From NCBI GenBank assembly GCA_964016985.1, contig OZ024835.1:67162812-67226811 (forward strand): 64,000 bases of DNA, given 5' to 3'. This stretch comes from Anodontia alba. Its lineage: Eukaryota; Mollusca; Bivalvia; Lucinida; Lucinidae. Within the stretch, counting starts at the first letter, position 1. Each line of letters starts with the position of its first letter. The position numbers and the translations under genes are program-made. A model generated the notes under the pieces. It ran no database searches, was not told the origin of the DNA, and saw nothing but the letters and a program-made list of their open reading frames with translations. This document shows positions 44,009-53,627 of the stretch, in pieces.

Positions 44009-44240
44009 TGTTGAGGTTTTACGGCCCAGTCAATCCAAGAGGGTTATATTGAGGCCTGTCAGTTTACCTAACTACACTTTTACTGGCCGGAGTTAGTCCT
44101 CTAAGCGGTTAACCAGTATTGTGTACACTCTTTGCTCAGCAGAAGGGTGAGAATGACCACAGAAATATTTCATGATCAAATCTCCACAAAAGAATGTTGC
44201 CGACCTGATGGGGGTTTACCTCACTATATACTGATCACCA
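44009..44240 (-). mobile_element. SINE S1, diverged copy close to E3
   Basis: GGTTTTACGGCCCAGTCAAT and TCCTCTAAGCGGTTAACCAG are kept; it begins 39 bases upstream of E3. Confidence 0.7.
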
Positions 44241-44617
44241 GCCTGACGTGCATCAAACTTAGAACACAGGAGATCAGCATAAACTGAGATATGCCTGCAT
44301 AATAGCTAGTAATCACACTTTTGTCAATGTGGCGTTGTGGCTAACTTGACAAAGCCATCATGTGTTTGCTGTTTTGATCACTGTCCAGAGTTTAATTGTC
44401 AAGGACTGACCTGGGACCACTGGTACAGGTATTGCTTTCAGAGTCATATTGTTGGTTCTGTCTCGTTTGTATTAATTTCATTTTGCCTGAGAGTAGAACT
44501 TAATCATTCTTGATCAGTACTGTTTTCCTGGTTTTTCTTTCTAATTATTTTCTGTTTTACTATGCTGTATGCTTACTTCCCTTGCTGAAAAAGAAAACAA
44601 AACAAAAACAAACATAC

Positions 44618-44857
44618 CAGTTCTATACCCTGCATCACTTAAATACTTTGCAAATGTCCTTGGCTCGTGAGCTTTCTGCCATTCTATACCAGAACAGTTT
44701 TCATTGTTAGTGAAAACATTGTGGTTGTGTGGGTACATTCCTGTCAGTATGGAGCTCCGAGATGGACAACACATCGGCGTGGACACGAATGAATTGTTGA
44801 ATCTCACTCCTTCTGATCCTAAATATTTCAATGTTTTTGTCATGGTTGTCATTGAAC
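44618..44857 (-). CDS. SULF: SULF exon 2: formylglycine active-site exon
   Basis: Acceptor TTTTTCAG|GT and donor ACTG|GTATGT give a 240-base exon, phase 1 to phase 1. It encodes [13 protein letters not shown], then [17 protein letters not shown]. The CXPSR motif is the signature in which the first cysteine (about residue 124) is converted to formylglycine by the sulfatase-modifying enzyme. The [12 protein letters not shown] and [10 protein letters not shown] blocks follow and are close to vertebrate SULF. All catalytic signature residues are intact, so the enzyme should be active. The next exon continues GYRTG-FFGKYL. Confidence 0.97.
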
Positions 44858-44927
44858 CTGAAAAAGAATAGATATATATCATTTTTTCAGTAATTTCTGA
44901 AGGGCCGTATTATTTTAGCCAGGGCAT

Positions 44928-45240
44928 TTGTTTGTTTGTGTTGAGGTTTTACGGCCCAGTCAACCCAATGGGGTCATGTCGAGCGCGGTCAGTTTACCTA
45001 ACCACACGTTTACTGGGCAGGCTTAGTCCTCTAAGCGGTTAACCAGTATTGTGCACATTCTTTTGCCAGGAACTGACAACTGCCCTTCTTGAATCAGCTG
45101 AAGGGAGAGAATGACCGCAGAAAATATTTCACGATCAATCTCCACGAAAGAATGTTGCCAACCTCGGCAGGGGTTGAACCCGTGACCTCCTGGTCTCCAG
45201 TCAGACGGCGCATCCAACTGAGCCACCGAGGCCGGCTTTG
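44928..45240 (-). mobile_element. tRNA-derived SINE family S1, full length with 11-bp target duplication
   Basis: AGCCAGGGCAT flanks it (44917-44927, 45241-45251). Minus-strand head CTCGGTGGCTCAGTTGGATG, B box GGTTCAACCCC, tail CACAAACAAACAA. This is the reference copy for S1. Confidence 0.92.
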
Positions 45241-45341
45241 AGCCAGGGCATGATAAACTCTACAATTAGACTTGAGGCAGGCCAGCAAAGACTGGGATCA
45301 GCCTGAGCATCCCAGTAGTCTGATAAGAGTCTTTGCTGATG

Positions 45342-45532
45342 GTATTTACCCTGCCTTTGCAAACAGTGTAGGTCCAGATCAGCTGGCTTCTGAAGAAGCC
45401 AACTGATCTGGATCTGCACTGTTTGTCATTAAGTATTTGAATTTATATGAACAATTTGGATAAAGTCAGCTGATTGGCTGAAACTTAGAAGTGGGCGTGG
45501 CATCATAATTTATTCAGCATGACAAGGGCTAA
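45342..45532. mobile_element. TTAA MITE family A, left end lost
   Basis: Begins within TACCCTGCCTTTGC; right end GACAAGGGCTAAA. Confidence 0.75.
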
Positions 45533-45713
45533 ACATGTAACCCGGAGCATTTACAAAACTGATAAGCTGTATACACAAACACATCTTAAATATGATCAAA
45601 CAAAATGACATCATTAAGATTTAAGTCTCTAACAGTACCATCAGCTGAGGAATCAGCATGCTCAGTTCCTATAAAAGTTGAACCACGGTAAACAGTCACT
45701 GACATCAAAGTAG

Positions 45714-46006
45714 TTAACCCTTATCCTGCTGAATAATTTAATTAGCCACACCCATTTTCTGACTATCAGCCAATCAGATTACATCCTAAAATGTTTTCGT
45801 TCAAATGCACAAATTAAATGACAAACAGTGTAGATCCTGATCAGATGGCTTCTACACTGTTTGCAAAGGTAGGGATTGTTGAGATGAAGAGTTCAGATTT
45901 AACGACGCGTCAACCCATGAGGGTCTTTAGCATCTAAATGGTGGTTTTGAAATGTATCGGTTATAAGTCATAGTGGGATTGTTGTGAACAGCAGGATAAG
46001 GGTTAA
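45714..46006. mobile_element. TTAA MITE family A variant with insertion
   Basis: An insert of about 95 bases containing AACGACGCGTCAACCCATGA (SINE-like) is flanked by GGGATTGTTG on both sides, near 45872 and 45976. Confidence 0.7.
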
Positions 46007-46157
46007 GAGTCAAACCTACTTATTACTGAGACTCACAGCTCCAGACATGCCTCCTCTTCCCACTTTGTATGATTTGGCCTAAGAGAATTGGAAAATTCAA
46101 GTAATGTTATATATGAAAAGTCCTTTAGGTAAAGTAGTGAATAGTCTAATGAGAATA

Positions 46158-46376
46158 CCGTATTTACCATATGTATTCAGACAGAGAGGCCTGAGCAAAC
46201 AGTATAGACCCAGATGAGACGCCGCAGAACGCGGCGTCTCATCTGGGTCTACACTGTTTGCCTCTCATCCAGCAATTTTTAGACACAACATCGGGGTAGT
46301 GAATTGTACTGGTTCAAATGTTAGAGCATATATGGTAAGGAGTTGAGGTGTCCGAATACTTAGGGTAAATACGGTA
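46158..46376. mobile_element. Family J hairpin repeat, best copy
   Basis: TACCGTATTTACCATATGTA at the left, GGGTAAATACGGTA at the right; hairpin AGACCCAGATGAGACGCCGC with a perfect inverse. Confidence 0.8.
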
Positions 46377-46644
46377 GTGACTTTTTTGCAGTTCACAAGC
46401 ATAACGCCTCACATATTTTGAGTCTCATTTCCTGTTTATGTGTTTCTTGTTATTGAAAACAGGTGAATCAAGAGATGAATGAACTTTTTTTTTTAATCCA
46501 AATGAAGTGTTTAAAGGTATTCTTTGGATGCAGGATGAAAACCTTTACAGATTTTTGTAAACATGACAACCCTACCTAGAGCAAAATATTTCCTTTTAAT
46601 ATGCTGATAGCCATGCAACAAGTGCAGATGATGTACGTTACAAC

Positions 46645-47903
46645 CAGGGCTCTGGAAATTCGGAAATCTGAATTGGTCCAGCCGATGATGATGACGTCAT
46701 CAATGAGCCCATTTCCAAAAAAAAATATATCACTTGTCACGAAACTAATGGCAATTGGCAGTCCTATAACTCCTTTTAAATAATACACCTCCGGGTATAA
46801 CGAGCATGATCAACATCAACAAATACAGTCAGGTATGTAAAAAGAAAGAAAGCAAAAAAAAAAAAAAAAAAAAATGGGCATAATTTTGTTGTTTATCAAC
46901 CTCCGCAGGGTTTTCCTAGATAACTATCTATAAACAACTGATTCCCGTCTTATGTAAGCGCGGGAAACAGGAGAGACGGAACGAAACGACTTTCATGGAC
47001 CTAATTAGATCTAATAAAAAAAGGTCTGCGCCACGGGCGGTTTTGCAGTTTTCAATGTTTCAAGATCTGACCAGACTGCTTAAATTTTAAGCACTGACCA
47101 ATCTTGTCTAGCGCAAGTGGTGCATTACTTATTTTTACCGTGAAATCTACCTTGAATTCTACTCGCATGTTACGGCCGTCAACAAAAAAAAAAACAAAAA
47201 AAAAAACAAAGAAGCAAACAATAAGACCCAGATCAGACGCCGTTGTATGCGACATCTGATCAGGATGTACACGGTTTGGGAATTAAATTTATCAAATCTG
47301 GGACCGACAAACCATATTGATTAAAACAAAAAGAAGAGGAAGAAAACAGGTGCGTTCAAGCGGTGCATTCTTTTTATCACTCTCAGTTAAAGTGACCTTT
47401 GATCTTTTGGACATGCCCACTGCACCTAATGTTTTGCAGTCTCAGTGCATTCACACATGTCACACAAACGGATTAATTATCAGACTACCGTTACTGAGAA
47501 TTCGTGTTAATCGCTTGTTTACCGCACAAAGGACAATGAAGTGTTAATTTTTTGACAATGTTTGGATAATGACGTAATTAATTTGTGCTGCGATAGGTTG
47601 CCGTTATTCATCTGTCTCTCCAATATACATGTCAAATGACCGTTTAGAGCCTTTTAACTATCATAATATCGCATTTAAAAGGTGCGCAGACTAGTAGCGC
47701 AGACGTTGTCAGTTTGGGAAGACTTGACCGTTTGTGATTTTTTAGACATCACTGATTCCTGAAAATTGGTTGGTTGAGGAAAAAATGGGGTTCAAGGCAC
47801 AAACCTGTTGGACCGAATTATTAGTGTTTTGGGGTGTTTGAAACCATTCCAGGATTCTTATTTTTGGTCCAGACTGGCTATTTTCCGGTTTTCCGGAGCC
47901 CTG
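46645..47903. mobile_element. 1259-bp hAT-like element with 8-bp target duplication
   Basis: GTTACAAC is duplicated exactly at 46637-46644 and 47904-47911. Ends CAGGGCTCTGGAAATTCGGA and the inverse of CAGGGCTCCGGAAAACCGGA. The interior has no transposase-like frame, so it is nonautonomous. An unrelated hairpin arm (CCCAGATCAGACGCCG) lies at 47226. Confidence 0.85.
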
Positions 47904-47974
47904 GTTACAACCCAAAACTTATTGGTGCCATTTGAAAATGTTAAAAGAGCATAAAACACAATATGAAGAAAGAA

Positions 47975-48116
47975 AAAAGAAGCCAACTGATCTGGATCTG
48001 CATTGTTTGCCATTAAGTATGTGAATTTATAGCAATAATTCGGATCAGGTAATCTGACTGGCTGAAAATAAGACGTGGGCGTGGCATCTTAATTTATTCA
48101 GCAGGGAAAGGGTTAA
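47975..48116. mobile_element. TTAA MITE family A, right half
   Basis: Starts at AAGAAGCCAACTGATCTGGA in the core. Confidence 0.75.
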
Positions 48117-48329
48117 TACACCTAGAGTTTGAAATACAGAAAATATTTTTCTCAAGATTTGCAAATCTTATAAACATATTGATGTTAGTGCACTTAATTG
48201 TTTGTTTATCGGATTTGGAACTATTTCCTATATTTTAAACTTGGGATGCATTAACTTCTATATACACTGTACTATCAAATTTAAATGCAGCCACAAACTA
48301 CTAAACGCTTAGCAGGCTGCAAGGTAAAA

Positions 48330-48850
48330 TTTTCAGCAGACATCATTTCGAAATATTTTTCTTATTTTTCCCAGAAAACAGACTTGATATTTCATGCAAA
48401 TTGTCTCATGTAATATCAAAGCCTATTTTCAGGGAAAAATAAGAAAAATATCATCTGTACTTTCATACAGGCAAGTTAATAACTAGCTTCCTTCAATATG
48501 TTTAAGGGAAAGTGAACTGGCAAACATCACTCATTTGTCAGCTGGATAAAGTACAAACAATGTATGAAAAAAAGAGGACACATTTCTGTACTTGGTTTTT
48601 TGCCCACACAAAAATGCACATACACTAATAAGCTAGGTTTTCAAGTGCGTTAACATTAAGCATGCTGGGTAAAATTTTCAGCAGTCAACATTTTAAAGTA
48701 TTTTTCTTATTTTTACCTGAAAATAGGCCTTGACATTTTATGCAAATTGTCGACTCAGGAGACAATTTGCATAAAATATCAAAGCCTATTTTCTGAGAAA
48801 AAAAAATAAGAAAAGTACTGTCAATCAGTCATCTGCTAAATTAGCCGAGA
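48330..48850. mobile_element. Two family K hairpin MITEs
   Basis: 48340-48450 and 48660-48845; arms AATAGGCCTTGACATTTTAT and inverse with GTCGACTCAGGAGAC centre. Confidence 0.7.
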
Positions 48851-48937
48851 GAGAGGTAAAAGTAAAATGCACATTTTTGTTACTCTAAGTGCCTTTCTTT
48901 TCACTGCAGGCAACATACATACTACATTTATCGTAAC

Positions 48938-49160
48938 TACACTACAACCTCTTTATAATACGGGTTCGTTATAACACGTTTTTGGATATAACACGGTTCA
49001 AAGATGGATCCCAAAAATGTATAGATTATATTGAAAAATGACCATAAATGGTCATTTTTCAATATAATCTATACATTTTTGTTTGGATATAAAGGGTCGT
49101 TTAACTAACACAGTTTATGCTATGGACGCAAACAGTTAATTATAAAGAGGTCGTGGTGTA
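48938..49160. mobile_element. Family E MITE with perfect palindromic core
   Basis: TACACTACAACCTCTTTATA and the inverse at the right; core identical to 20599-20663. Confidence 0.85.
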
Positions 49161-49204
49161 TTAGGATAGACACGCATCAGCAAACAATGCAAATCCACAT
49201 CAAA

Positions 49205-49382
49205 AGTCAAACCTGTCTTAAGCAGCCACCCATGGGAAGCTTAAAATGTGGCTGCTGAAGGAAGGTGGCTGCTTAATACAGTTCAAATATTTAGGTGTAT
49301 GAGTTTTGGGGCAACTTTCCTCTGGCTGCTTAATACAGGTTGGCTGCTTAATAGAGGTAACCACTAACACAGGTTTGACTGT
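49205..49382. mobile_element. MITE with AGTCAAACCTGT ends
   Basis: AGTCAAACCTGTCTTAAGCA at the left, ACACAGGTTTGACTGTA at the right, with repeated GGCTGCTTAATACAG inside. Related to the arrays at 59637 and 60840. Confidence 0.7.
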
Positions 49383-49496
49383 ACTCGTATTGGAGATGTC
49401 AGCTCAGGTTATACGCAGTTTGTATTTCTTCCAGCACTTTTTAGTCACATCTCCAGATAGTTAAATACAGACTGTTCAAATTTTTGGATATTGTTA

Positions 49497-49930
49497 ACCC
49501 TTAAAGCGCTAAGCAAAGTTGTAACAGACGACATTCTATTTTTTTATTATAATTTTTCAGAGAAAATAAGACTTGGTTTTCCATGTAAATTTTCTGCCCA
49601 GCAGATGATTCACATGAAATGTGAACTTATTTTTCTCTGAAAAATACAAAAAAAAAAACAAAAAAACAAAAAAACAAAACAAAAAAAAAATATCAAAATG
49701 TTATCTGCTTCAGTTGCACTTTAACCCTTAAAATGCCACAAAAACCTGCATCTGAAAATGTTGTCTGTTTATGTCGTCTGCTGAATATTCTTGCAAACTT
49801 TTCAAACCTATTTTTGCATACAGGCAAACAGTGTGGACCCTGATCAGACTGCTCCTTGAGGAGCAGTCTGATCTGGGTCCACACTGTTTGCAAAAATGTT
49901 TTTTAAAATCATAAGCAGATGACAAAGCAG
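49497..49930. mobile_element. Family K hairpin MITE followed by a family H-type hairpin
   Basis: 49500-49720 carries the GACTTGGTTTTCCATG arm; 49725-49930 has GTGTGGACCCTGATCAGACT with a perfect inverse. Confidence 0.65.
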
Positions 49931-49955
49931 ACGACAATTGTTGTGACTGGCAGTT

Positions 49956-50168
49956 TTAACCCTTGTCCTGCTGAACCCGGATATACCCTGCCTTTGCAAA
50001 CAGTGTAGATCCAGATCAGTTGGCTTCTAAAGAAGCCAGCTGATCTGGATCTGCACTGTTTGCCATTAGGTATGTGAATTTGTAGCAAAAATCCAGATCA
50101 AGTCATCTAACTGGCTGAAAATTAGAAGTGAGCGTGGCATCTGAATTTATCAGCAGGCCAAGGGTTAA
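49956..50168. mobile_element. TTAA MITE family A
   Basis: Complete. Confidence 0.85.
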
Positions 50169-50316
50169 GGGTTAAGAGTTACAATGTCCAAATATTTAGG
50201 TAAATAAGGGTAAAACAGTGAATACAGAAAATAATTTATCGTATTATGAATCAAGATAAGGGCCTTATTTTAACCAGAAAATAAGGGTATTTCCATATTT
50301 CTGCATGAAAACATAT

Positions 50317-50594
50317 CATTACGAAAACACGCTTATTTAAATATGTAGAAAATTTCATCTCCAAGAACAGAAATTTTTCAGATAAAAAAAAACGATATTT
50401 TTCTTATTTCTGCTCAAAACATAAATTGTGGGTACTCGTTAGAACCACCTCAGCGAGGCGGTTCTAACGAGTGCCCACAATCTGTGTTTTGAGCAGAAAA
50501 AAGAAAAATAATGTATAATCTTGCAAACCCCAGTTTTACTATATAAAAGTGGGGTTTAAGGGGGTCAAAATTATATAGGCATGTTTTCTTGATG
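50317..50594. mobile_element. Family B MITE
   Basis: Complete; inserted in a family C fragment at 50290-50316. Confidence 0.85.
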
Positions 50595-50979
50595 TGTTGT
50601 GAGAACTTATTTGAAAAACACAACCAAGAGCTTCCACAAGTCGATACAATTCAAATGGGTACCCACAACGTATATGCCTTTATAAGAAAACAAAAAGTAC
50701 ACTGGCTGTAATACTATGGAGATGCTTCACTATGCAGTTTTAAGGGGTATGTGCGGTAATTAGGTCGAATACGGTATACTTGTTGCACAATATTCCAAGT
50801 AAAATATAGTTTTCAGTTACCAATAGTTATGTAAAAAGGTACTTTTTAACTTGTTTTCTCTCAATTAGTATGGAAATTCTGCACATTATCTATTTAGATA
50901 TCTCAAGAACTGCAGCTCTAACTTCTTGTAAGTGATAATTATCCAACTTCTGTTATCCCTTAAAGCCTAGCAAAGCTCC

Positions 50980-51125
50980 AGAAAAGGTGCTTTTTTCAAT
51001 TGAAAAGTACTTTTCTTCTGCACAAAAACATATGCTGTGGGTACTCATTAGAAGCGCCTGACCTAGGCGCTTCTAATGAGTACCCACAACATATGTTTTC
51101 ATGCAGAGATAAGAAAAATATTACC
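50980..51125. mobile_element. Family C hairpin
   Basis: Arms GTGGGTACTCATTAGAAGCG perfect around CCTGACCTAGG. Confidence 0.75.
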
Positions 51126-51169
51126 TGGAGTTATGGCCTAATCATAGCTGAAGCAGATGACATTTTGAT

Positions 51170-51216
51170 TTTTTTTTTTTTGGTGGGGGGGGGGGGGGGG
51201 GGGGTGGGGGGGGTGG
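51170..51216. repeat. Poly(T)/poly(G) run
   Basis: A 12-T run then about 24 nearly unbroken G. Confidence 0.95.
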
Positions 51217-51695
51217 AGTTTCAGAAAAAATAGGACTTGGCATTTCATGTGAATCAACTGCTTAGCCAAGTCTTATTTTCTTTCGGAAATTAATAAAAGA
51301 AACAAATTAAACTGTTGTTTGCTACAATTTTATTTAGCATTTTAATGGCTAAACCATGCAAAAATGAGTCTTTAGGGCACACCTAGACAACAAATGGTGT
51401 AGACAGGCCTGCGTAGATTACATCTGTATTGTATGATTCAGGCCTTTGATGTTTGTTGATATACCGTATTCAACCTAAATTTATGCACATACCCCTATAA
51501 GCACACAGTCAAGCAATTCTGTAGTCTTCAGATTACAGCCAGTGTACTTTTTGTCTACTTCTTTACAACATATATTGTGGGTACCCATTTGAACTGCATC
51601 GATTTGTCAATGCCATTCAAAGGAGAACCCACAACATATGCTTTTATAAAGAAAATCAGAAAATAGTGCATAAAAACATTGCATAAGCATTAGTT

Positions 51696-51909
51696 TTAAC
51701 CCTTATCATGCTGAATAAATTAAGATGCCACACCCACTTCCAATTTTCAGCCAGTCAGATTACTTGATCCAAGTTGTTGATATACGTTCACATACTGAAT
51801 GACAAACAGTGCAGATCCAGATCAGTTGGCTTCTTCAGAAGCCAACTGATCAGGATCTACACTGTTTGCAAAGGCATGGCATATCCTGGTTCAGCAAGAC
51901 AAGGGTTAA
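51696..51909. mobile_element. TTAA MITE family A
   Basis: Complete. Confidence 0.85.
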
Positions 51910-52334
51910 ACCTCAGGGGGTTGAAGGATAGATATTAATGTTTCATCTTTTATTTACTAGTTGGTTTTTTTCACAATGTTATGAGGTTATTATTGACGCA
52001 AGCAAATTACAATATTTATTCTAGATATCTGTTATAACTGCGCTACAGTGCATGTCTAGACCAAAACAGCTGTTTGATAAAGGGAAAGAATTCAGACAGC
52101 TGCTCTCCTTACCATATACGCTACCCTATATCTTGAGCAAGTCCATGTTACTACCTGTAGACATAGCTCAAAACAAGGCTTTCATGGTAAGGGTGTGCGA
52201 GATGGAGTCAGTCAGACTGTTCGTCATTCAGTCATGCTATTAGCAACATTAGCAGGGAGCGAGGAGAATTGCGATGGTGGGTCATCAACTGTGCATTTTA
52301 GTTTTTCTTATTTCACCATAAAACATGAAGAAAT

Positions 52335-53030
52335 ACGAACAAGAGTTGTCAGAAGACAACGCAGCTCGCCCGAAAGGATGATCGGATAATAAAACAATCT
52401 TTAAATATTAAATATTAAATGCAGAACTTAAACATAGCTGTAAATGACAGAGTATGGCCTGACCTTGATGTCGGAAGAATGTCAAACTGAGGGATGGGGT
52501 ATATGCCATTGAAACATCTTCCCTTAGGTTGGTGTGGACAAAATATGAAAGCTATATCTTACATACTTCAGCAATCATGTACACTTTTCAAAACTTAAAC
52601 ACAGCTGTAAATGACAAAGTATGACCTGACCTTGACCTAAGCAGAAGGTCAAACTGAGGAAGGGTGTGTGCTATTGAAAGGTCTTACCCTAAGGCAGGTG
52701 TGGGCCATTCAAAACTTAAATGCAAAACTTAAACATGGGTGTTAATGACAAAGGAAGAACTGGCCTTGACCCACACAAAGGGTCTAACGGGGATGGGGTG
52801 TAAGCTGTTGAAAGGTCTTACCCTAAGGTAGGGGTAGGCCAAATATGAAAGCAGTACCTTAAACAATTAAAAAAAACTATGCGCCCCTTTGAAAACTTAA
52901 ACACTGTGCTAATGCGGATGCGGAGGCCAATGAGGACGCTAACGCGGACGCCTATGGATGCTGACCGATGACGACGCCAACAACTGAGTGACAACATAAG
53001 CTCTCCAGGGACATAGTCCCGGCGAGCTAA
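52335..53030. mobile_element. Pearl/Helentron-like element next to E1
   Basis: Start CAAGAGTTGTCAGAAGACAA, about three ~150-bp core units (TTAAACATAGCTGTAAATGA), a GACGC-rich run, terminal hairpin AGCTCTCCAGGGACATAGTC/CCGGCGAGCT ending CTAA. It ends 43 bases from the E1 donor. Confidence 0.7.
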
Positions 53031-53072
53031 AAATGGGTATTTATCTGAAGTTATGATAATACATGTACCTAC

Positions 53073-53409
53073 CTAATAATTCATCTTGATCATCTGTTAG
53101 TACAAATATTATATTTGCTTTTTCACTTTTCTGCTTTTGCTGTCTTGGTCCGTAGTAATAGTTATCACTTCCACGAGAATATGCCCTACTTTGCAATCGG
53201 TAAGAGTTACGGTCTCCATACACCCTTTCATTTAAACGGTCAAAATTCCGTTCACTGTTTTTGTTCCATGACCTTGCAGCCTCTAAGGTGAAGGTCATAT
53301 AAAATAACACACACAATCCAAACTGGAATATTCTTTGTGTATACACTGTTGCCATGGCAGCTGTTACAGTTAATAACAGTCGATAATCTTGAAATAATAT
53401 CACAGTCTT
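53073..53409 (-). CDS. SULF: SULF exon 1: signal peptide, linker and first metal-binding motif
   Basis: The start chosen is ATG at 53355 (context GCCATGG), giving MATVYTQRIF followed by a hydrophobic run ending near TLEAARS, a good signal peptide. An in-frame ATG at 53403 would add 16 residues ahead of it and spoil the usual signal-peptide layout. A polar linker rich in R, N, S and Y follows, then EKANIIFVLTDDQDELL, the beta strand and DDQD metal ligands of the sulfatase fold (about residues 88-91). The donor is TTAG|GTAGGT at 53072, phase 1, and joins to E2 as DELLG-SMTT. A possible acceptor TTTTTAG at 53411-53410 suggests a noncoding 5' exon upstream. The exon 5' edge is therefore less certain than its 3' edge. 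Confidence 0.88.
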
Positions 53410-53454
53410 CTAAAAACACAGAAATTATCTGAAAAAATTGAAGAAAGAAAACAA

Positions 53455-53627
53455 GACATTAATCCTTAGCACTCTGGGTAAAATTTTGAGCAGACGACAT
53501 TTTGAAATATTTTTTCTTGTTTTTCCTAGAAAACAGGATATGACATTTCATGCAAATTGTCTCCTCAGGAGATAATTTGCATGAAATGTCAAATCCTGTT
53601 TTTTTGGAAAAATAAGAAAACTAGAGT
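53455..53627. mobile_element. Family K hairpin MITE upstream of E1, split
   Basis: Left end TTAATCCTTAGCACTCTGGG; the right end (CATCTGCTGAAAATGCCCAG ... GGTTAA) is found at 56190-56229, beyond the Pearl-like insertions. Confidence 0.7.

Noticed and set aside
44510..44710. Plus-strand open frame over exon 2
   Set aside because: Shadow of the SULF active-site exon, which is on the minus strand.
47317..47547. Open frame inside the hAT-like element
   Set aside because: Too short and without hAT transposase motifs; the element appears nonautonomous.
52052..52243. Open frame MSRPKQLFDKG...
   Set aside because: No recognised domain, no exon-like splice sites and no link to SULF; probably chance.
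53356..53403. ATG at 53403 as the SULF start
   Set aside because: It places 16 extra residues before the signal peptide; ATG at 53355 has the better context and a normal signal sequence. Not excluded by sequence alone.
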